From Thiotrichales bacterium (GTDB lineage Bacteria; Pseudomonadota; Gammaproteobacteria; Francisellales; CACEW01), in contig JAHFRR010000006.1 in assembly GCA_023266165.1 (NCBI GenBank), positions 1 to 21,076 of the forward strand: a stretch of DNA of 21,076 bases. Direction: 5' to 3'. Positions within the stretch are counted from its first letter, which is position 1. Each line of letters begins with the position of its first letter. Below the pieces are notes generated by a model that saw nothing but the letters and a program-made list of their open reading frames with translations, ran no database searches and was not told the DNA's origin. Positions 15,812 through 21,076 of the stretch are shown piece after piece. Made by a program: the position numbers and the translations under genes.

Positions 15812-16052
15812 GATCTATACCTCAAAAGTCTGCCCCTATTGCGATAGAGCAAAGGCGCTCTTGAAGGCCAAAAAAGCCAGCTATCAAGAATATGATATCA
15901 GCCAGAATCCTGTGTGGGCACAGGAATCTCAAACACGCTCAGGGCGCCGCACGGTACCACAAATTTTTGTGGATGGGGTGTCCATCGGTGGCTGTGATGA
16001 TCTCTATGCCCTGGAATCGATGGGAAAACTCGATGAGTTATTACAACTATAA
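15798..16052 (+). CDS. grxC: Glutaredoxin 3
   Basis: This 84-residue small dithiol glutaredoxin has CPYC at 12-15 in VCPYCDRAKALLKAKK, the cis-Pro loop TVPQIFVDG and the glutathione-contacting IGGCDDL. It reduces disulfides and mixed glutathione disulfides in the cytosol, using glutathione. Its length and sequence match GrxC, and the neighbours (rhodanese before, secB and gpsA after) are those of gammaproteobacterial grxC. It overlaps the rhodanese gene by 14 nt and is followed by a 43-nt AT-rich gap before secB. The ribosome binding site is weak, which fits translation coupled to the gene before it. Confidence 0.95.
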   Translation: MAHIEIYTSKVCPYCDRAKALLKAKKASYQEYDISQNPVWAQESQTRSGRRTVPQIFVDGVSIGGCDDLYALESMGKLDELLQL

Positions 16053-16095
16053 AAAATTAAAAATCAAAAATCAATATAGAGAGGACAGTATATCC

Positions 16096-16557
16096 ATGAG
16101 CGCTCAAAACCAACCTCAGCCTTCCATTCAAGTGCAGAAGCTCTATCTCAAAGAAGCTTCCTTTCAGATTCCTGAAGGTTCACGTGCATTCCAGCTGGAA
16201 TGGCATCCTGAGCTGTCGGTGGATCTGAACACAGAAACCCAGAAGCTGCCCGAGCCTGACACGTATGATGTCACACTGAAAGCGCATTGCACGGTTAAAT
16301 GCAAAGAAGTGGTTGCCTTTGTGGCAGAGGTTTCGCAAGCCGCCGTGGTATTGGTGTCACATATGCCTGAAGCCCAGCTGCCTCATCTATTAGGGGCCTA
16401 CTGCCCTACCCTACTCTACCCGTATTTGCGGGAGGTGGTGTCTGAGATGGTGCTCAAAGGCGGATTTCCTCAACTGTCGCTGTCAGCCGTCAATTTCGAG
16501 GCCCTTTTCTTGCAACAGCAGCAAGATGCCCAGCCTATTTCGACCCAGAAACACTAG
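16096..16557 (+). CDS. secB: Protein-export chaperone SecB
   Basis: SecB is a tetrameric cytosolic chaperone that keeps preproteins unfolded and hands them to SecA. The 153-residue protein from the ATG at 16096 carries IQVQKLYLKEASFQIP at 9-24, LLGAYCPTLLYPYLREVVSE around 95-114, and the C-terminal GGFPQLSLSAVNFEALF, all family signatures. The frame extends upstream over grxC to 15892, but that part is a shadow of grxC. AGAGGAC upstream of the ATG is the ribosome binding site, although its spacing is long. It lies between grxC and gpsA as in E. coli. Confidence 0.95.
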   Translation: MSAQNQPQPSIQVQKLYLKEASFQIPEGSRAFQLEWHPELSVDLNTETQKLPEPDTYDVTLKAHCTVKCKEVVAFVAEVSQAAVVLVSHMPEAQLPHLLGAYCPTLLYPYLREVVSEMVLKGGFPQLSLSAVNFEALFLQQQQDAQPISTQKH

Positions 16558-16568
16558 AGCGACAGATC

Positions 16569-17576
16569 ATGGCACATCGCTTTGATTTTGCCGTCATCGG
16601 CGCAGGATCTTGGGGTACAGCCCTGGCTTCGCATCTGGCACGCTCAGGACAACGCACGGTGCTGATTGCAAGAGATCCTGAGCAGGCCTTTCATCTGCAG
16701 CATGCACGTGTGAATACTCGATACCTGCCTGACCAGCCGCTTCCCCCTACACTTGAAATCTCTTCTGACTTCGCCGCACGGGTTGCAGAAGCCACGCATC
16801 TTGTGATTGCAACGCCCAGCCATGGATTTTCAGAGGTTGTCAAAGCCCTGTTTCATACCCTGCCCCATTTAGATCATCTGATCTGGGCAACCAAAGGTTT
16901 AGACCCTGTGACAGGGGCGTTTTTGCACGAGTCTGTCATTCCCTATCGAGACCCCTACTTTCCCATGCTGTTATTAACAGGCCCCAGCTTTGCCAAAGAG
17001 CTGATGGCGCACAAGCCAACGGCCATCACCCTGGCTCATAATGGCTGCGCGCCCTTGGCACATCAGATCCAAAAAGCCTTTCATGGGGGCAACGTGCGAG
17101 CTTATACCTGCGAGGATTTGGTTGGCGCAGAACTCGGAGGCGCGGTTAAAAATATCTTAGCCATCGCTGTGGGAATCGCTGATGAGCTCAATGTTGGCAT
17201 GAATGCCAAGGCAGCCCTGATGACACGGGGTATGGCAGAGATGATGCGCCTGGGTAAAGCGGTAGGTGCTCATCCTGAAACCCTGATGGGTCTGAGTGGT
17301 TTGGGCGATTTGATTTTAACGTGCAGTGATAACCAATCTCGCAATCGTCGTTTGGGCGTGGCCTTAGGCTCAGGCCAGTCTTTGGAGCAAGCCCGCAATG
17401 CGATTGGCCAGGTGGTCGAGGGTATCTCCACAACCGCCACCGTCTATGCGATGGCTGAGAAACACGGTATTTCGATGCCGATCACAGGGCAGATGGTGCA
17501 TGTCTTATTTCAGGGGCTTTCACCCTTAAGAGCTGTTGAGAATCTTTTTGGTCGGGAAGCCGGTGCCGAGCACTAA
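16569..17576 (+). CDS. gpsA: NAD(P)-dependent glycerol-3-phosphate dehydrogenase
   Basis: GpsA reduces dihydroxyacetone phosphate to sn-glycerol 3-phosphate for phospholipid synthesis. The 335-residue protein has the Rossmann loop GAGSWGTALASHL at 11-23, WATKGLDP at 106-113, TGPSFAKEL at 137-145, the catalytic KNILAIAVGIADE at 194-206, and GLSGLGDLILTCSDNQSRNR further on. Length and motifs are fully typical. It starts 11 nt after the secB stop, so it is the last gene of the rhodanese-grxC-secB-gpsA operon. Only 28 nt separate its stop from the convergent queA stop, and no clear terminator hairpin with a T-run is visible there. Confidence 0.97.
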   Translation: MAHRFDFAVIGAGSWGTALASHLARSGQRTVLIARDPEQAFHLQHARVNTRYLPDQPLPPTLEISSDFAARVAEATHLVIATPSHGFSEVVKALFHTLPHLDHLIWATKGLDPVTGAFLHESVIPYRDPYFPMLLLTGPSFAKELMAHKPTAITLAHNGCAPLAHQIQKAFHGGNVRAYTCEDLVGAELGGAVKNILAIAVGIADELNVGMNAKAALMTRGMAEMMRLGKAVGAHPETLMGLSGLGDLILTCSDNQSRNRRLGVALGSGQSLEQARNAIGQVVEGISTTATVYAMAEKHGISMPITGQMVHVLFQGLSPLRAVENLFGREAGAEH

Positions 17577-17604
17577 AGACTGACGGCCACGCCCTCTCAT
17601 ACAA

Positions 17605-18690
17605 TCAACAAATCAACATCGCATCGCCATAACTGAAAAACCGATATTTTTCTTGAATCGCCAGCTGATACGCCTTTTGAATCAACTCGGTGCCTGCTAA
17701 AGCAGAAACAAGCATCAAAAGAGTCGATTGAGGCAAATGGAAGTTTGTCAGCAACCCATCAATCGCATAAAAATTTTTACCGGGATAGAGAAAAAGCTGG
17801 CTTTCACCCTTATAAGGTACCAGTCGGCCTGCCCCTTCTTGGGCCGCGGTCTCAAGCGCACGCACAGATGTCGTACCCACTGCTATCAAACGCCCACCCG
17901 ATTGTTTAGCTTGATGGATTTGGGTGACCGTCTCCTGAGGGACAGACAACCACTCTTGATGCATCACATGCGCCTCCAGCGTAGGCGCTCGAACTGGCTG
18001 AAACGTCCCTGCCCCTACATGCAAGGTCACAAAAGCTTGCGCTACCCCACTCTGCTTCAAGTCTTCTAAAAACTCAGCACTGAAGTGCAGCCCCGCTGTG
18101 GGTGCAGCCGCGGAGCCTAAAGGATCTGCATAAACAGTTTGGTAGCGCGTATTGTCAGATAATTCTTCAGGACGATGAAAATAAGGAGGTAAAGGGATAT
18201 GCCCGTACTGAGTCATCATCTCCCAAATAGATCTTTTAGGCGCTTCTCCTGTTGTATGCGAGAAGATTTGGCAATGATAAAAGCTACTGATCTTATTAAC
18301 AATGATAATCTGGCAGGCAGGTACATGGATTGTATCTGTTGTATCTCGAGACGCGAGCGGTTCCAACGTAATCACTTGACCTGGCTTTAAGCGCTTAGAG
18401 GTGCGAATGTGGCTCAAAAATTCTTGCTTGTTGAGCACGCGCTCTATCAAAAACTCCACGCGCCCACCCGTGCTTTTCTGGCCATATAGCCTAGCCTGCA
18501 TGACTTTGCTGTTGTTAAAGACCAAAATATCCCGCGGGGCTAAGTAAGATTTCAGATCTGTGAAGTTGCGATGTTCAATCAAGCCTGTCTCACGATGCAC
18601 CACCATCAAACGGCTATCTGTTCGCTCTGCCAGCGGGTAACGTGCAATCAAGGATTCGGGAAGGGAATAGTTGAAATCATCCATCGTCAT
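17605..18690 (-). CDS. queA: S-adenosylmethionine:tRNA ribosyltransferase-isomerase
   Basis: QueA makes epoxyqueuosine in the wobble position of GUN tRNAs by transferring and isomerising the ribosyl part of S-adenosylmethionine. The frame is open to 18792 only because it reads through the tRNA gene upstream; the real start is the ATG at 18690 (MTMDDFNYSLPESLIARYP) or the ATG at 18684, and the ribosome binding site is weak for both. At 361 residues it is of normal length. Signatures are DILVFNNSKVMQARL, SAAAPTAGLHFS, LHVGAGTFQPVR, AVGTTSVRALE and the C-terminal TNFHLPQSTLLMLVSALAG with YRFFSYGDAML. It lies 23 nt behind tRNA-Leu and probably shares its promoter. Confidence 0.96.
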   Translation of the reverse strand: MTMDDFNYSLPESLIARYPLAERTDSRLMVVHRETGLIEHRNFTDLKSYLAPRDILVFNNSKVMQARLYGQKSTGGRVEFLIERVLNKQEFLSHIRTSKRLKPGQVITLEPLASRDTTDTIHVPACQIIIVNKISSFYHCQIFSHTTGEAPKRSIWEMMTQYGHIPLPPYFHRPEELSDNTRYQTVYADPLGSAAAPTAGLHFSAEFLEDLKQSGVAQAFVTLHVGAGTFQPVRAPTLEAHVMHQEWLSVPQETVTQIHQAKQSGGRLIAVGTTSVRALETAAQEGAGRLVPYKGESQLFLYPGKNFYAIDGLLTNFHLPQSTLLMLVSALAGTELIQKAYQLAIQEKYRFFSYGDAMLIC

Positions 18691-18713
18691 AACAACACCG
18701 TCAAATGAACGAC

Positions 18714-18798
18714 TGGTGCGAAAGGAGAGACTCGAACTCTCACGGGTTGCCCCACTGGAACCTAAATCCAGCGCGTATACCAATTTCGCCACTTTCGC
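18714..18798 (-). tRNA. tRNA-Leu, anticodon UAG, CCA encoded
   Basis: Read on the minus strand, the gene starts GCGAAAG at 18798 and ends CTTTCGC plus ACCA at 18714 (7-bp acceptor stem, A discriminator). The anticodon stem-loop is CTGGA-TTTAGGT-TCCAG, with TAG (UAG) in the loop, and a long variable arm follows, marking it as class II. The T arm GAGAG-TTCGAGT-CTCTC is perfect. Anticodon UAG with the long arm is tRNA-Leu. The encoded 3'-CCA is usual for gammaproteobacteria. Confidence 0.97.
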
Positions 18799-18813
18799 AA
18801 TACGAAGGCGGCA

Positions 18814-18842
18814 AGTTTACCCAAAACAGGTGGCACTTGCAA
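18814..18842 (-). promoter_or_regulatory. Promoter candidate for tRNA-Leu and queA
   Basis: On the minus strand, TTGCAA (18837-18842), an exact 17-nt spacer and TAAACT (18814-18819) precede the tRNA. The GC-rich stretch TGCCGCC directly after the -10 resembles discriminators of stringently controlled stable RNA promoters. The predicted start point is a few bases before the tRNA 5' end at 18798. Confidence 0.55.
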
Positions 18843-18896
18843 GTAAAATAAGATAGGATGTTCATTCAATGCTAACCACACGTGCGAGCCCTTGAC

Positions 18897-19208
18897 ATGC
18901 CAGATTCCCCTTCCCATCCTGCCGCTAATCCCTCGGATCGCTTGGCAGAAGAAAGTACTTTACTGAAGTTTCCTTGCAAATTTCCCTTGAAAGTCGTGTG
19001 CGAGCACGATCCTAACTTAGTGGAAGTTGTGCGCGAAATACTGCTGCAATACGTCAAAGATGCTAAGAGCATTCATCTTCATACGCGAGAGAGCAGCGCT
19101 GGGAATTATTTTTCTATTACCGCCACCTTTATTGCGACCAGCAAATGGCAGCTCGATCAGATCTACCAAGCTTTGTCCAAGCATCCTAAAGTCAAAATGA
19201 CCCTCTAA
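18897..19208 (+). CDS. YbeD/DUF493 family protein
   Basis: This 103-residue protein from the ATG at 18897 (an in-frame GTG at 18882 is possible) has LKFPCKFPLKVVCEH at about 23-37, then VVREILLQYV, ESSAGNYFSITATFIATSKWQLDQIYQAL and a final HPKVKMTL. This is the layout of E. coli YbeD (DUF493), a small ferredoxin-like fold protein of unknown role; in E. coli ybeD lies next to lipB. Here it is divergent from tRNA-Leu/queA and followed 13 nt later by the EamA transporter. The N-terminal 20 residues are longer and Ser/Pro-rich compared with YbeD. Confidence 0.85.
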   Translation: MPDSPSHPAANPSDRLAEESTLLKFPCKFPLKVVCEHDPNLVEVVREILLQYVKDAKSIHLHTRESSAGNYFSITATFIATSKWQLDQIYQALSKHPKVKMTL

Positions 19209-19221
19209 GACCACTCAAACC

Positions 19222-20115
19222 ATGAAACGAGAACTCCTGGGTGTGATTTTTGCGGTGATTGCCGCGTTCTCTGTAAGCCTCATGGGCGTGTTTGTCAAAA
19301 GCCTAGGCCCTAGCTTCCCCACCAGCGTATCACTTTTTGCAAGATTTTTGGTAAGCATGGCGCTGCTGTGGCCTATGATTTATATTGACAAGAAATTTAC
19401 CTTTAAAGTCACAGAGCCGCGGCGCTTGATCTTTCGTAGCCTCTTGGGTTTAACGGCAATGGGCTTATATTTTGCCGCACTGAAAAGCATTCCGTTGACA
19501 ACGGCTATTCTACTTTCAAATGTCACCCCCGCCATTGTCCCTTTATTTGTGTATTTCATGCTGGGCATTCGTACGCGCAAACGGGTCTGGGCCTTTATTG
19601 CCTTGAGCCTTGCAGGGATCGTTATTGTTTTAAATCCAAAAGGCCATGTTTGGCATATGGGCTCTTTGTATGCCGTGCTCTCTTCTGTCATTGCTGCGCT
19701 TACCGTGCTGCAGATGCGCTTGCTGACTAAAACCCATCGCGAAACCACGCTCTTGTTTTATTATTTCGGTATCTGCACCCTGCTCACAGCGATTTGGGCA
19801 GGCTTGGACTGGCAGACACCCACCTGGCATCAATGTGTTTTACTTTTTTGGATTGGTTTTTTTGGCGGGATCTATCAGCTGTTTCTCACCTGGGGCATCG
19901 CCAGAGCACCCGCGCGCATCGTCACACCGGCCTTGCTGTCCAGCATTGTTTTTGGCGCCTTGTGGGATCATTTTATCTGGGATACCTATATTGCCATGAG
20001 CACCTTCATCGGCGCACTGGTTTTATTTTTAGGGGTTTTGGGAGTGGTGAGGTATCAGCAAACCACTCCGCAAAAAACAGAAACGGCAAACCCCACTCAA
20101 GCTACGAAGCAGTAG
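19222..20115 (+). CDS. EamA/DMT superfamily transporter
   Basis: This 297-residue protein has about ten membrane helices in two EamA repeats. The first half holds GVIFAVIAAFSVSLMGVFVK at 7-26, LFARFLVSMALLWP, and a TTAILLSNVTPAIVPLF segment typical of EamA; the second half starts with LYAVLSSVIAALTVLQ and ends with FIGALVLFLGVLGVVRY. It should export or import a small metabolite across the inner membrane; the substrate cannot be read from sequence. It lies 13 nt behind the YbeD-like gene, and its last 14 nt overlap the end of the small hydrophobic gene on the other strand. The ribosome binding site is weak. Confidence 0.9.
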   Translation: MKRELLGVIFAVIAAFSVSLMGVFVKSLGPSFPTSVSLFARFLVSMALLWPMIYIDKKFTFKVTEPRRLIFRSLLGLTAMGLYFAALKSIPLTTAILLSNVTPAIVPLFVYFMLGIRTRKRVWAFIALSLAGIVIVLNPKGHVWHMGSLYAVLSSVIAALTVLQMRLLTKTHRETTLLFYYFGICTLLTAIWAGLDWQTPTWHQCVLLFWIGFFGGIYQLFLTWGIARAPARIVTPALLSSIVFGALWDHFIWDTYIAMSTFIGALVLFLGVLGVVRYQQTTPQKTETANPTQATKQ

Positions 20116-20530
20116 GCTTAGATGATGAGTCCCACCACTCTGTAATGCCTTTCACTGCCTCACTCGTCCACTGAACGGCAAAGGGGAGGCTTGAACAAGT
20201 TCCTGCGAACAAAACGGGCAATGCACTTGCCGAACCCAATCCCAGAGAGGGCATGACTGCGCTGGTGATCAGTGCTGCACAAGCAAGGCCATTGCACACA
20301 CGTGTGAGAGAGTCTTCGCTTAAGACAGAGACTTGAAACACGATACAGGCATATCCTGCTGAAATTGAAGGCCCTGTGAAACTATTGTCTCCTGTGAAGG
20401 CTCGTGCAAGTCCAACGACCAACGTTGGAAGTCCAATAGCCGCTGCAGTCGCGCAGACCCCTTTTTTCACAGATTCTGAATGCATAACACACCCGGAAGG
20501 TGTAGAGGTTTCAGAGCTAGATTGCATCAT
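20102..20530 (-). CDS. Small hydrophobic protein of unknown function
   Basis: This 142-residue protein is one I do not recognise. I chose the ATG at 20530 rather than the frame opening at 20566 because a strong AAAGGAGA lies eight bases upstream. After a Ser/Thr-rich hydrophilic N-terminus (1-20), it has alternating hydrophobic segments: about 25-43 (VCATAAAIGLPTLVVGLA), about 56-70 (ISAGYACIVFQVSVL), and a long one at about 77-112 (ALITSAVMPSLGLGSASALP). Segments are rich in Ala, Gly, Ser and Cys rather than Leu/Ile. It ends with the hydrophilic tail WWDSSSKPTAS. It lies 83 nt behind the LuxR-type gene on the same strand and may be its target. Its 3' end overlaps the EamA transporter by 14 nt. 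Confidence 0.6.
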   Translation of the reverse strand: MMQSSSETSTPSGCVMHSESVKKGVCATAAAIGLPTLVVGLARAFTGDNSFTGPSISAGYACIVFQVSVLSEDSLTRVCNGLACAALITSAVMPSLGLGSASALPVLFAGTCSSLPFAVQWTSEAVKGITEWWDSSSKPTAS

Positions 20531-20613
20531 AATGATATCTCCTTTTATTTGACCGGTTAGACGCATCTGGAGAATAACGAAAATAGAAGCCTCGCTGTGA
20601 GAGTAAAAATACT

Positions 20614-21076
20614 CTAGCCGAGCAGATTTTGCTGCAATGCAAGCTGGAGTAGCTCTGTGATCTTATTGCAATGCCATTTGGATTTGAGGTTCGCGATATA
20701 ATTTTCAACGGTGCGCTGAGAGATACCCAGCAGCCCTCCAATTTCTTTTGAAGAAAAGCCTTTTGAGAACAGGCTTAAACACTCGATCTCACGGGGCGTC
20801 GGCGTTTCCAAGCATTCCTGATCTTCTTGATTGAAAATATGCTGTAAAGATTTAGGCAATGCGGTGGTTGGATTTTCTGGCGTGTGATAGCGTTCAGGTA
20901 AAATAAAGCGATACTGATCCGCCTGTCGAATCAAGCGCTGCCCCTTTTCAACGAACATTTTTTTAAACTTCTCTAAAAAATCCAAATGACGCAAGTAGAA
21001 GTCATTGATATGTGTATTATCAGCGCGTGCATAAAAGCTATAAAGCTCCTTAAAGCCTTGACGTTGCTCACAGAGC
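20614..21076 (-). CDS. LuxR-type HTH transcriptional regulator, 5' end cut by the right edge
   Basis: The frame runs to the window edge, so the N-terminus is missing; 153 residues remain. A TTG at 20994 opens a shorter frame, but the codons upstream of it to the edge continue without a stop and are of similar character (QRQGFKELYSFYARA). The C-terminal 63 residues form a GerE/LuxR-type HTH: TPTPREIECLSLFSKGFSSKEIGGLLGIS (two stretches), then RTVENYIANLKSKW, the recognition helix region, and a final LLQLALQQNLLG. The N-terminal part should be a ligand or sensor domain. The call resembles LpnR-type regulators of Legionellales from memory. Target genes are unknown; the small hydrophobic gene downstream is a candidate. 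Confidence 0.85.
   Translation of the reverse strand, partial: LCEQRQGFKELYSFYARADNTHINDFYLRHLDFLEKFKKMFVEKGQRLIRQADQYRFILPERYHTPENPTTALPKSLQHIFNQEDQECLETPTPREIECLSLFSKGFSSKEIGGLLGISQRTVENYIANLKSKWHCNKITELLQLALQQNLLG

Noticed and set aside
15892..16095. Upstream extension of the secB frame over grxC
   Set aside because: It is an off-frame reading of grxC; the AGAGGAC and ATG at 16096 give the normal SecB N-terminus and length.
18691..18792. N-terminal extension of queA to 18792
   Set aside because: It is translation of the tRNA-Leu gene; QueA homologues start at about the ATG at 18690 or 18684.
20600..20615. AGAGTA-AAAA-TACTCT hairpin at the LuxR-type gene stop
   Set aside because: The stem is only six AT-rich pairs and no T-run follows on the minus strand, so it is not a convincing terminator.
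1..21076. CRISPR array, insertion sequence or integrase
   Set aside because: No regularly spaced direct repeats, transposase, integrase or terminal inverted repeats with a target duplication were seen in the window.

Overview
The window looks like a chromosomal piece of a gammaproteobacterium, most plausibly an intracellular Legionellales-like lineage (Legionella/Coxiella/Berkiella/Rickettsiella type). The evidence is the order rhodanese (YibN-type)-grxC-secB-gpsA on the + strand, which is the Escherichia coli/gammaproteobacterial order, a LuxR-type regulator, and a tandem pair of HAD-like proteins whose motif set resembles, from memory, a family of uncharacterised Legionella/Coxiella proteins. 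The taxonomy is an inference; no search was run.

Layout. (1) Positions 1-7036, all on the minus strand, form a surface-polysaccharide cluster. In transcription order it holds a GT2 glycosyltransferase, a Wzx-type flippase, a GT4-like glycosyltransferase, gmhA, a Wzy/ligase-like membrane protein, a GT4 glycosyltransferase and a second GT4 that runs off the left edge. (2) Positions 7051-12848, same strand and directly upstream, hold ileS, two paralogous HAD-like proteins and lspA. The gaps from ileS to the left edge are never larger than 44 nt, and most genes overlap or nearly touch, so the run may be read as one long operon. (3) Positions 12849-13467 are non-coding, with hairpins, an inverted pair of REP-like GGAGGG repeats and two promoter candidates. 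(4) Positions 13468-15142 hold an M19 dipeptidase-like protein whose first zinc-ligand motif and Glu ligand are not recognisable, converging with and overlapping a beta-carbonic anhydrase. (5) Positions 15311-17576 hold the rhodanese-grxC-secB-gpsA operon. (6) Positions 17605-18798 (minus) hold queA directly behind a tRNA-Leu(UAG). (7) Positions 18897-20115 (+) hold a YbeD/DUF493-like protein and an EamA/DMT transporter. (8) Positions 20102-21076 (minus) hold a small hydrophobic protein of unknown function and a LuxR-type regulator cut by the right edge.

How the parts work together. The left third should build and export a glycan: GmhA makes a heptose-phosphate precursor, the glycosyltransferases assemble the lipid-linked repeat, Wzx flips it and the Wzy-like protein polymerises or ligates it. 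The centre is housekeeping (isoleucyl-tRNA charging, lipoprotein signal peptide cleavage), interrupted by the HAD-like pair, the most interesting content of the window. The right half is mostly housekeeping: protein export, redox, phospholipid precursor, tRNA and queuosine. It ends in an accessory regulator plus small-membrane-protein pair.
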